Source: Bacteroidales bacterium UBA5342 (GTDB lineage: Bacteria > Bacteroidota > Bacteroidia > Bacteroidales > UBA5342). Taken from it: a stretch of 64,000 nt of DNA. Where the stretch lies: NCBI GenBank assembly GCA_002408065.1, contig DHQI01000115.1, positions 1 through 64,000 of the forward strand. The letters are read 5' to 3'. Below the pieces are notes generated by a model. The model did not search any database. It was not told the DNA's origin and was given only the letters and a program-made list of their open reading frames with translations. The position numbers and the translations under genes are program-made. Of the stretch, positions 52,119 through 59,990 are shown in pieces (the first letter of the stretch is position 1; every line of letters begins with the position of its first letter).

Positions 52119-54131
52119 TCAAACAAGGCGTTCCATCACCAAAGCCGAACGGCTAGGTAAGTAGATTTTCAATTCATTCGCTGTTTTATCGCCCATTTTA
52201 TAGGTCTGAGTGAAGTATTCCTGTGGTTCTTGCACTATGCCGTGTCCGTCAAATTTAGGATTGTCGGTATTCATAAGCAAGGAATATTTACCCGGTAGTG
52301 TTGTGATACTGTAGTCGGAGTAAGATTCTGTAGGGTGGAAGTTAAAGAAGAAGAAGAGACCGCCACGTTCGTAAGCTACTATTTTCTTTTCGTTGTCTAT
52401 CGTTAGTGTTTGAATGCGGTAGTCGATGATTTGGCGCTTACGCATAAGGCTTAGCATAGCACGGTCAAAATCGTTTAGAGCTTTAAAGCGCAGATTCTCA
52501 TCTTCTGCCAATGACCACTGACGGCGACTTTTGTTATAGCTCCAGTCGTTGCCTTCCCGCGGAAAGTCGATCCATTCAGGATGGCCAAATTCATTCCCCA
52601 TAAAGTTAAGGTAGCCATTGCCGGCTGTACTTACTGTGATGAGACGGGTCATTTTGTGCAGGGCTACAGCACGTTCTATAATCAGGTTTTGCGAACCTTT
52701 GTGCATGTTCCAGTAAATCTCGGCATCTGCCATGGTGAAAATGGCCGATTTGCCCCCTACAATAGCTTGGTCGTGACATTCTACATAGCTGATGGTGGCT
52801 TCATCCTGGCGTTTGTTAGTCAGTTCGTGGAAGAGGTGCCACATATCCCAGTTTTCGTCCGAGATGTCAAAAAGCTTGAACCAGAAATCGGTGATACCCA
52901 TAGCCAATCGGTAGTCGAAACCGCAGCCACCTTGTTCTACAGGAGCGCCAAGGCCCGGCATGCCGCTTACGTCTTCGGCTACTGTGATGGCATCAGGGCG
53001 CACGGTATGAATCAGTTCATTGGCCAAAGCCAGATAGCAGTAGGCATCTTCGTCTACACTTTCGTTAAAGTATTTGCCATAATTATCGAACGCATCGCCT
53101 AGGCCGTGGTGCAGGTAGAGCATAGAGGTGATGCCGTCGAAACGGAAACCGTCCACTTTGTATTCATCCAGCCAAAAGCGGCAGTTGGAAAGCAGGAAGT
53201 GCAGTACTTCGTCCTTGTTGTAATTGAAACAATAGCTGTCCCATGCCGGGTGTTCGCCACGGCCGCCATCGTGGAAATACTGGTAGCGTGTACCGTCGAA
53301 ATTGCCCAGACCTTCCATCTCATTTTTCACGGCATGTGAATGTACTAAATCGATGATGATGCGGAAACCTTTGCCGTGAGCTTCGTCTACAAGGGCTTTG
53401 AATTCTTCAGGTGTGCCAAAGCGCGAAGAAAGCGCAAAAAAGCCGGACACATGATAACCAAACGACCCGTAATAAGGATGCTCCATCACGGCCATCAGCT
53501 GAATGGTGTTGTAGCCGCTGCCAACTAATTTGGGAAGTCGTTGCGTACGGAATTCTTCCCAAGTGGCTACTTTTTCTTCTTCTGAACTCATGCCTACGTG
53601 AGCTTCGTATATGATGGGTTGTTCCTGATGAGGGCAGTCAGGATTTTTCCATTTATAAGGTTTCTGGTCCCATACCTGAGCATTGAATATGTGTGTGTGC
53701 TCATCTTGAACCTCACGACGACACCAGGCCGGTATACGGTCGCCTTGTCCGCCTTCCCAGTGGATGGACAAGCGATAGAGTGTTTCGTGGGACAATACGT
53801 TCTTAGGCATTTCAATGGTCCAGACTCCACCATCCTCTTTGCTCATTTTAAAAGGTTCGAGTTCTTTCCAGTCCGAAAATTCGCCTACTACATATATCTC
53901 AGATGCGTTGGGTGCCCATTCGCGCAGTACCCAGCCTTTCTTGGTTTTATGCAAACCAAAATATTCATGACCTGAGGCAAAATCAGCTAATGAACCATCG
54001 CCACACAGGCGCTTTTTTATTTCTTCCGTTTTGTGTTTACGGTGATCTATGATGCCGCCAAAATTATAGAGCGCAAAGTCGTCTCTTAACGGCTTTAGTT
54101 GGGTTTTTATAGATGGGGTAGTTAGTGACAT
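52119..54131 (-). CDS. glgB: 1,4-alpha-glucan branching enzyme (GH13_8-like)
   Basis: A 670-residue enzyme. It has a CBM48-type N-terminal domain (about 55-160), a GH13 barrel (about 175-560) and a C-terminal beta domain. The nucleophile is Asp332 in VDGFRFDGITSMLYLHHG and the acid/base is Glu386 in ITVAEDVSG. The GITSMLYxHHG pattern matches the eukaryote-like branching enzymes (GH13_8) common in Bacteroidota rather than the GlgB type of Escherichia coli. It makes alpha-1,6 branches in glycogen. It follows the Abi gene by 41 nt on the same strand; glycogen synthase is further upstream. Confidence 0.95.
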   Translation of the reverse strand: MSLTTPSIKTQLKPLRDDFALYNFGGIIDHRKHKTEEIKKRLCGDGSLADFASGHEYFGLHKTKKGWVLREWAPNASEIYVVGEFSDWKELEPFKMSKEDGGVWTIEMPKNVLSHETLYRLSIHWEGGQGDRIPAWCRREVQDEHTHIFNAQVWDQKPYKWKNPDCPHQEQPIIYEAHVGMSSEEEKVATWEEFRTQRLPKLVGSGYNTIQLMAVMEHPYYGSFGYHVSGFFALSSRFGTPEEFKALVDEAHGKGFRIIIDLVHSHAVKNEMEGLGNFDGTRYQYFHDGGRGEHPAWDSYCFNYNKDEVLHFLLSNCRFWLDEYKVDGFRFDGITSMLYLHHGLGDAFDNYGKYFNESVDEDAYCYLALANELIHTVRPDAITVAEDVSGMPGLGAPVEQGGCGFDYRLAMGITDFWFKLFDISDENWDMWHLFHELTNKRQDEATISYVECHDQAIVGGKSAIFTMADAEIYWNMHKGSQNLIIERAVALHKMTRLITVSTAGNGYLNFMGNEFGHPEWIDFPREGNDWSYNKSRRQWSLAEDENLRFKALNDFDRAMLSLMRKRQIIDYRIQTLTIDNEKKIVAYERGGLFFFFNFHPTESYSDYSITTLPGKYSLLMNTDNPKFDGHGIVQEPQEYFTQTYKMGDKTANELKIYLPSRSALVMERLV

Positions 54132-54172
54132 AGTGGTTATTAGTTGGGGATTATTTCGTTTTGATGTAAAAA

Positions 54173-54862
54173 TTACTTGAAATTATTATCAAGTGATTGT
54201 GTGAATTTTGCTATATGGTCAACTCCATGTAGTAGTGTTTTTTCATTAATCTGCATCCAGTCAAATAAAGCAATAGTCTTTTTATAACAGTTACTTATAT
54301 AATTGGTTTCAACCTTTGCTTCACTTTTTTTGAAACAAATAGGTTCGTGATGAGCTATACTGTTGCGTAAGTCATTAATTGTTTTTAGCTCATTAAAGAT
54401 GAGTTTATTATTGTATTGTTTGTTCTTTGAGCTTTTGGGCTTAGAAGGAAAGATTGCTAATAAGCTTTGTCCTGCTGAATTAAATTGAGGTTGAGAGAAT
54501 AAATATCTCCAAAAACCAAAGTCCATCTCTGCAATTAGTTTTGAATGGGTATAATTATTTCCTAATTTGTTAAGTGATCGAATAATAATTCTTTCAGTTT
54601 GGATACATTTTGAATTGTTGAAAATGCCGTTTTGAGAGATCGAATTTTTAAGCCAATCCATTCCATATATTGATGTGTAATGATAATCAATCTTATTTCG
54701 TAAGGCTATTTCAAAACAACTTATAATGGTGAATGCTTCTTGAGATAGTTTCAGGTTTAAACGATATAGTCTCATCGCTTTATCTTTGTCATAGTTACAA
54801 GCAATGAAATACCTATTAATACGAGGTTTTGAAAATGTATTTTCAAATTCAGAGAAATTCAT
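54173..54862 (-). CDS. AbiF/Abi_2-like HEPN protein, candidate RNase toxin
   Basis: A 229-residue protein with the pattern of Abi family proteins. It has KPRINRYFIACNYDKDKAM, a first R-x5-H motif (Arg55 to His61 in EIALRNKIDYHY), MDFGFWRYLF (113-122) and a second R-x4-H motif (Arg166 to His171 in DLRNSIAHHEPI). Two such motifs define the HEPN RNase of AbiF-like and Cas13 proteins. AbiF proteins are toxins held by a nearby RNA (family knowledge). It is shorter than the lactococcal AbiF (about 340 residues) and A/T-rich. It sits between glycogen synthase and glgB in an otherwise glycogen-only run, which suggests insertion. A short RNA is likely made divergently from 54895-54960. Toxin activity is not shown. 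Confidence 0.78.
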   Translation of the reverse strand: MNFSEFENTFSKPRINRYFIACNYDKDKAMRLYRLNLKLSQEAFTIISCFEIALRNKIDYHYTSIYGMDWLKNSISQNGIFNNSKCIQTERIIIRSLNKLGNNYTHSKLIAEMDFGFWRYLFSQPQFNSAGQSLLAIFPSKPKSSKNKQYNNKLIFNELKTINDLRNSIAHHEPICFKKSEAKVETNYISNCYKKTIALFDWMQINEKTLLHGVDHIAKFTQSLDNNFK

Positions 54863-54870
54863 TTGAAATA

Positions 54871-54902
54871 ATTGACAGAATAGATAATGAACTGTATATT
54901 TG
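54871..54902 (+). promoter_or_regulatory. Divergent promoter for a short RNA next to the Abi gene
   Basis: TATATTTG (54895-54902) matches the -7 element TAnnTTTG perfectly. ATTG (54871-54874) lies 20 nt upstream, one base off the -33 TTTG. It reads away from the Abi gene, whose start codon is at 54862. Confidence 0.55.
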
Positions 54903-54907
54903 CAGCA

Positions 54908-54960
54908 GATTATTCCCAGTAGCCCCTGATTTATTTCAAGCTATTGGGTTTTGTTTTTTT
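54908..54960 (+). ncRNA. Candidate short RNA with intrinsic terminator, possible antitoxin of the Abi protein
   Basis: A promoter a few nt upstream is followed by about 53 nt that hold no codon frame of use. CCCAGTAGC (54915-54923) pairs with GCTATTGGG (54940-54948, one G-U pair) around a 16-nt loop (CCCTGATTTATTTCAA), then TTTTGTTTTTTT. The transcript would begin near 54908 and end near 54960. RNAs of this kind (the abiF RNA motif) are known beside abiF genes, and AbiF toxins are reported to use an RNA antitoxin. I cannot test this sequence against that model. Confidence 0.5.
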
Positions 54961-55004
54961 ATGACCTTTCATCTTAGAAAAGTAATTCTTTTAGCTAAAG
55001 ACTA

Positions 55005-55069
55005 AATTTCGCAGTTCAAAACTGCGAAATTAGAAAAGCAAATGGCACAAGTTATCAGCCTGTGCCATT
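55005..55069 (-). terminator. Two hairpins after glycogen synthase
   Basis: On the minus strand the first hairpin is AATGGCACA/TGTGCCATT (55069-55041), followed by TTGCTTTTC. The second is AATTTCGCAGTT/AACTGCGAAATT with a 3-nt loop (55031-55005). The first fits a terminator for glycogen synthase. Together they would isolate the Abi gene from glycogen synthase transcription. Confidence 0.65.
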
Positions 55070-55081
55070 CTCGGTGTTTTC

Positions 55082-56623
55082 TTACTGATTAAATACAGGG
55101 TGATGAACAATCTGTTCGTATAGTTTGACGTATTCAGCAGCCGTTTGTTCGTGACTAAAGCGTTGGTTGCTTTCTATCATGATACGTTTTATTTGCGCAT
55201 TTTTAACTTCAGTATCAAGTTTGTAGAATTTTACTGCTTCTTTAATAGCCCAAGCTAAAGCTCCGGAGTCATAGTCGTTAAAGGTGAAGCCATTACCGGT
55301 ATTTTCTTCTACATTCATATGAGTAACCGTATCCTTAAGACCGCCGGTGGCATGTACTATCGGCAGTGTGCCGTAAATAGCGCCAATCATTTGAGGTAGT
55401 CCGCAAGGCTCAAACAACGAAGGCATCAAAACAAAGTCACAAGCGCCGAATCCAAGGTGCGAAAGGGTGTCGTCAAAGTCAACAACTGCTACTTTGCCTT
55501 CCAGTTTGTGGAAACGTACAATATCCTTGAAGACCGATTGGTAAACTCCATTAGCCACAATAGCCACCTGTAGGTTTTCTTTGTAATATGTCTCCGTTGT
55601 TTTGTAAAGGATGTCAGCTAGTAGTTGACAGCCTTTCTGTACGGGATCCAGACGCGATGGCCAGAAAAGGATAGGGGCATCAGGGTCTACTTTTAGTCCA
55701 CATTCCTTTTGGAATTTAATTTTATTGATGAGCTTGGCATCTGCAAAATTATTCTCGTCATACTTCATTGCCAAACTTTCGTCGCAGCGTGGGTTATCGA
55801 TAGCGTCAGGCGCGTTAAGGATGCCGCTGGCAAAGCCCTGTGAGCGTTTGTTGCTCATTTCCTGACGGGTGTCGTGCGGAATAAAATCGTGTTGACCTAA
55901 GGATATCTCGTCAAGAAACGTAGGGCTCACCGTATTGATAAATGAGGAGGCAAAAATACCACTGTTAAGCATATCGACAGGGTTGTTAGAGCGTGATTCC
56001 TCGTAAGAATACGGAGGTTTTTCAAAATAAAGGTTTTCCCAGAATTCTGCAGCATCAATACCACGGTCTTCTATCACATCCATAGGTACTTTATTGGTAT
56101 GTATGTTGTGAACCGTGAACAGGCAAGGAATGCCTACCCGCTTAGCATAAGCAGGGATAAGCCCCGTCATCCAGTCGTTGCAGTGAATAAGGTCAGGTTT
56201 TACATGAGGAATAATATTATTAATGACTTCGCGTTGGAAAGCAAGGGCTATCTTGTAGTTCTCGTTGCCATAATTGCTGTAAACAGAATCACAGTAGTAG
56301 AAGGCACGATCTTCGGCTAGATGTATCCGTTCAGACGAAAGGTTGTTAAGGTAGACACGCAATTCGTTTTGCATCAATTTGCCTACATCTATATTAAACA
56401 TTTTACGGTAGTGGGGCAGTGCTACGTGTACATCAGCGCCGTGTTTGTACAACTCTGTTACCAGAGTAGCTGATACATCGGCCAATCCACCTGCTTTGGC
56501 TTTCATGCGGTTGGACATATTGCCCATGCCGTTAGGTAAATAGGTGATTTCCGGAGTGACAATGAGTATTCTAGGCTTTTTCTTACGTGGCTTGGATCGT
56601 GGTGAGGGGTTTGTTTCTACCAT
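55082..56623 (-). CDS. Glycogen synthase (GT5)
   Basis: A 513-residue enzyme of the GT5 type used in Bacteroidota. A short basic N-terminal tail is followed by KAKAGGLADVSATLVTEL (the ADP-glucose binding KxGGL at 43-47). The C-terminal GT1-like half has LMPSLFEPCGLPQMI and THATGGLKDTV-type motifs. Unlike GlgA of Escherichia coli, it starts with the motif after 40 residues. It uses nucleotide-glucose to extend alpha-1,4 chains. Upstream on the same strand is the phosphorylase; downstream are hairpins and then the Abi gene. Confidence 0.92.
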   Translation of the reverse strand: MVETNPSPRSKPRKKKPRILIVTPEITYLPNGMGNMSNRMKAKAGGLADVSATLVTELYKHGADVHVALPHYRKMFNIDVGKLMQNELRVYLNNLSSERIHLAEDRAFYYCDSVYSNYGNENYKIALAFQREVINNIIPHVKPDLIHCNDWMTGLIPAYAKRVGIPCLFTVHNIHTNKVPMDVIEDRGIDAAEFWENLYFEKPPYSYEESRSNNPVDMLNSGIFASSFINTVSPTFLDEISLGQHDFIPHDTRQEMSNKRSQGFASGILNAPDAIDNPRCDESLAMKYDENNFADAKLINKIKFQKECGLKVDPDAPILFWPSRLDPVQKGCQLLADILYKTTETYYKENLQVAIVANGVYQSVFKDIVRFHKLEGKVAVVDFDDTLSHLGFGACDFVLMPSLFEPCGLPQMIGAIYGTLPIVHATGGLKDTVTHMNVEENTGNGFTFNDYDSGALAWAIKEAVKFYKLDTEVKNAQIKRIMIESNQRFSHEQTAAEYVKLYEQIVHHPVFNQ

Positions 56624-56936
56624 AGTCGTTAGTTTTTGTTGGTTCTACAAAACTGTTTTTCGGGGGATGAAGTTAGTAAACTAGATACAGTAAAACAATA
56701 AAAATGTCACATTTCTGTGCAAATAATCTAACTTAACACATCTTTCGTTGTTTTGTTTTTGTGGCTTTGGTTGCGAATAATATTAAAGAACTGTTCGCAG
56801 ATGATACCAATTTTATCATAAAGCCTGCCTAAAATAAATTTAGCAGTTTTGTCTTTTTATTAAGGCAAAAGGATAAAATTATAAGGCTTTTTTTACGTAA
56901 AATTGGCACACTGCAAACCGTGTCCTTTAAGTATGA
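56624..56936. other. Intergenic region between phosphorylase and glycogen synthase
   Basis: 313 bp, A/T-rich. A hairpin CTGCCTAAA/TTTAGCAG (56825-56846) is followed on the plus strand by TTTTGTCTTTTT, and ATGATA/TATCAT (about 56799-56819) is adjacent to it. On the minus strand, the coding strand here, this hairpin has no T run, so it is not a clear terminator for the phosphorylase. No gene or clear promoter of the standard form is visible. Confidence 0.4.
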
Positions 56937-59498
56937 TTATTCAGCCCACTTAATAAAAGTAGGGATGCGGTGTTTCCATTCTTCGTTGACAGAGGTCACA
57001 CGTGCAGTGAGTCCAAAACGACCGGAAGTATCACAGTGGACTTTTTGCTGGTACAGATAATTGCCATTATCCAGTTTCTTTATCATAGTCATATCTTCCG
57101 AGGTACCATTCTCGATGTTGTTGTTCAGGTCTACTTTGCCATAATAGACTTCCACTTTTACATCTTCCGGTGCCAGATCGGCCAGGTATACTTCTGTTTC
57201 AACTTCAAACAAATCGCCTATGTGCATTTCATTGTCTATGCTGTCTTTTATTACAGGTTGGGCGATGTATATGTCCTCGCGGTATTTGGCATAAGCATGT
57301 TTCTGTTCTACCATTTCGCTGGCCAGTGCCTGATGGTTGTCAAACAAACGGGCATAGTTGGCTATTGCTGGTTTATAAAAACGTTCGTAATACTCAGATA
57401 CCATACGGGAACTGGAGAAGTTGTAAAGCGACATACTCATTGAGGCCTTCATCATTTTTATCCACTGAACAGGCAATTCTCCTTCGCTTCTGTTATAGAA
57501 TTTTGGAGCAATTTCCTCCTCGAGTAAGGTGTATAGGGCGTTAGCTTCAAAGTTGTTGATGTCTTCTTGTGATAAGCTGGCATTTTCGTTGCGGATAGCC
57601 CAGCCAGATTGGTCGTTGATCTCGTAGCCTTCTTCCCACCAGCCATCAAGTATACTGCAATTGAGCGCACCATTGGCAGCAGCCTTCATTCCTGATGTGC
57701 CTGATGCTTCTTGCGGACGCAAGGGGTTATTCAACCAAACATCAACACCTTGAGTTAGCAATCGGCCAAGCTCGATATCATAGTTTTCGATAAATACGAA
57801 ACGGTTGCGAACATCGTAATTATTGGCAAAAGCTATAATATCCTGGATGAGCTTTTTGCCGCCATCATCAGCGGGGTGTGCTTTACCGGCAAAGATAAAT
57901 TGTACAGGGCGCTCTTCATTTTTCAGGATTTTTGCCAAGCGATCCTTATCGTTCAGAAGCAGCGTAGCTCGTTTGTAAGTGGCAAAACGACGGGCGAAAC
58001 CTATTGTAAGAGCATTAGGGTCTAGTATTTGTTTTACCAGGTTGACTTGGGTGTTGCTGGCATTACGTTGTGTCAATTGTTTTTTCAGACGCTTGCGGGA
58101 GAATTGTATGAGTTTGTTACGTCCTGACTCACGGGCTTTCCACAGTGTTTCATCTGAAATAGCTTCAATTTCATCCTCCAAAGTTCCCTTAGAGCCTAAT
58201 GCTTGCCAGCTTTCGCTGAGGTTTTCGTCTAAAATGGCTTTGTTCTCGGCCGATAGCCAAGAGTTAATATGAACCCCGTTAGTAATAGAAGAGATTGGTA
58301 ACTCTTCGGATGGTAGTTCATCCCATAGAAAAGCCCACATATCGCGTGCTACCTGGCCATGCAGACGGCTTACTCCATTTGAGAAATAAGACATGCGTAG
58401 GCCTAAGATGGTCATAGATAGCTCGTTACTTTGTGTGTTTGGGGCTATTCCCCAGCTGATCATACGTTCTACATCCAGTTTGAAGTTATCTTGCAATGCT
58501 GCCAAGTAGGGACGGATTAGGGCCAGGTCAAAGACTTCATTGCCGGCTGGTACAGGCGTATGTGTTGTAAAGATGTTAGAGCTCCATACCACTTCTACTG
58601 CAGCATTTAGCTCTACGCCGCGTTCTACCAAATCACCGATACGAGCAAAGCTCAAAAAAGCAGCATGTCCTTCGTTGAGGTGACACGATTCGGCAGGGTA
58701 GCCCATAGCACGTATGGCCCGGTAACCGGCAACTGCCAATACCAACTCCTGATGCAGACGCATACGCTTGTCGCCACCATACAGGTGAGCAGTGATACCG
58801 CGTAAATCTTCAGGATTTACCTGTAGGTTAGTATCTAAGAGTACCAAAGGAATATTACCGACGTTCAGTACCCAGGCTGCTACGCTTACTTCACGATCCA
58901 GCAAACGAAGTTTAACGATAATATCTTTGCCATTAGTGTCCTTTGCAGGAGAAATTGGCATGCTGTTTAACTCGTTGTCGGGGTATTTCTCATTTTGCCA
59001 ACCGTCCTTATCTAGCTGTTGTACAAAGTAACCTTGCTTATACAGTAAGCCTACAGCTACCATTGGTACCGATAAGTCGGATGCTGCTTTCAGGTGATCA
59101 CCAGCCAGTACACCAAGACCTCCCGAATAAAGTCGTAAACTCTCGTGTATACCGTATTCTAGTGAAAAATATGCCAACTTACGGTTAGCAATATCTTCAG
59201 GGGTGTTAATTTTTTTGTTTCCAACTTCCACCATATAAGTTTCTTCAATGGCTTTCAGTTTTGTTAAGAATTTCTTGTCTTTCGATATGTGTATCAGCTT
59301 TTTTTGTGACAAACTATTGAGGAAGAGCTTCAGGTTGTTGCCTGATTTTTCCCAAAGTACCGGGTCTATGCCAGAGAAAAGCTCTACGGCATCGTGCTGC
59401 CAGCACCACCATATATTCTCTTTAATGATCTCTAAAAAAGCCAATTCTTTTGGCATTTTTACAGACACGTTGTATAAGTTAACGTTGTTGATCTTCAT
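56937..59498 (-). CDS. glgP: Alpha-glucan phosphorylase (GT35)
   Basis: An 853-residue enzyme. An N-terminal DUF3417-type domain (about 12-110, NIWWCWQHDAVELF) is followed by a phosphorylase core. The pyridoxal phosphate lysine is Lys605 in EASGTSGMKAAANGALN, and catalytic-region motifs include LNEGHAAF and ITNGVHINSW. It uses phosphate to remove glucose 1-phosphate from glycogen ends in the cytoplasm. The last 115 residues form an extra beta-rich domain (IHIGDLFEVETEVYLADL-type). It is flanked by the CBM48 protein and glycogen synthase. Confidence 0.94.
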   Translation of the reverse strand: MKINNVNLYNVSVKMPKELAFLEIIKENIWWCWQHDAVELFSGIDPVLWEKSGNNLKLFLNSLSQKKLIHISKDKKFLTKLKAIEETYMVEVGNKKINTPEDIANRKLAYFSLEYGIHESLRLYSGGLGVLAGDHLKAASDLSVPMVAVGLLYKQGYFVQQLDKDGWQNEKYPDNELNSMPISPAKDTNGKDIIVKLRLLDREVSVAAWVLNVGNIPLVLLDTNLQVNPEDLRGITAHLYGGDKRMRLHQELVLAVAGYRAIRAMGYPAESCHLNEGHAAFLSFARIGDLVERGVELNAAVEVVWSSNIFTTHTPVPAGNEVFDLALIRPYLAALQDNFKLDVERMISWGIAPNTQSNELSMTILGLRMSYFSNGVSRLHGQVARDMWAFLWDELPSEELPISSITNGVHINSWLSAENKAILDENLSESWQALGSKGTLEDEIEAISDETLWKARESGRNKLIQFSRKRLKKQLTQRNASNTQVNLVKQILDPNALTIGFARRFATYKRATLLLNDKDRLAKILKNEERPVQFIFAGKAHPADDGGKKLIQDIIAFANNYDVRNRFVFIENYDIELGRLLTQGVDVWLNNPLRPQEASGTSGMKAAANGALNCSILDGWWEEGYEINDQSGWAIRNENASLSQEDINNFEANALYTLLEEEIAPKFYNRSEGELPVQWIKMMKASMSMSLYNFSSSRMVSEYYERFYKPAIANYARLFDNHQALASEMVEQKHAYAKYREDIYIAQPVIKDSIDNEMHIGDLFEVETEVYLADLAPEDVKVEVYYGKVDLNNNIENGTSEDMTMIKKLDNGNYLYQQKVHCDTSGRFGLTARVTSVNEEWKHRIPTFIKWAE

Positions 59499-59614
59499 TG
59501 GGTTGTTTGTTTTTACGAATTAAATTAAGATGGAAAGCAATATAATTTAGGGATATTAATTCGCCATTCCTTATGGTGAACAGATTTTGGTTGTTGTCTT
59601 TTTAAAATAGGAAA

Positions 59615-59641
59615 AGCAGACCACAAAAAAGGTGATCTGCT
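59615..59641 (-). terminator. Terminator of the CBM48 gene
   Basis: AGCAGACCAC (59615-59624) pairs with GTGATCTGCT (59632-59641, one wobble pair) around a 7-nt A-rich loop. On the minus strand TTTTCC follows. It separates the CBM48 gene from the phosphorylase. Confidence 0.65.
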
Positions 59642-59667
59642 GTTTCTCAAAACAAGAGAGTTCCTTT

Positions 59668-59958
59668 TTAGGCCTCTACCTTAACTACGCTATTAAGGGT
59701 GCCCATTTTATTTTGGTTAAAGTTCGGGTTTTCAGCGTCAATTTGCCAGTCGCCGTTTACGATGAATTTGTACTCGTATTCACCGGGAACCAAAAGAAGT
59801 GTTCCGGTATAGCATCCGTCACCATCTTTTTCTTTTAGCTCTTTAGCATTGTCATTCCAGTCGTTGAATGAACCAGCTAAAAACACCTTTGCACCAGGAT
59901 TTGCCAATACTTCAAACTTAACTCTCTTTCTTTTTGGGGTTGTTGCTTTTTTTGCCAT
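59668..59958 (-). CDS. CBM48 (glycogen-binding) small protein
   Basis: A 96-residue protein that is only a CBM48/AMPK-type glycogen-binding domain. It reads KVFLAGSFNDWNDNAKELKE, then GTLLLVPGEYEYKFIVNGDW, then DAENPNFNQN, the standard pattern. A basic tail (MAKKATTPKRKR) precedes it. Single-domain CBM48 proteins of this length are common in Bacteroidota glycogen loci and probably tether enzymes to glycogen. It lies 32 nt after the debranching fusion. Confidence 0.9.
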   Translation of the reverse strand: MAKKATTPKRKRVKFEVLANPGAKVFLAGSFNDWNDNAKELKEKDGDGCYTGTLLLVPGEYEYKFIVNGDWQIDAENPNFNQNKMGTLNSVVKVEA

Positions 59959-59990
59959 AACGTTGGTTTTTGTTGAATGATTAATTGTTT

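Noticed and set aside
54173..54862. Cas13-type effector
   Set aside because: The protein is only 229 residues, no repeat-spacer array is present, and the pattern is that of Abi proteins.
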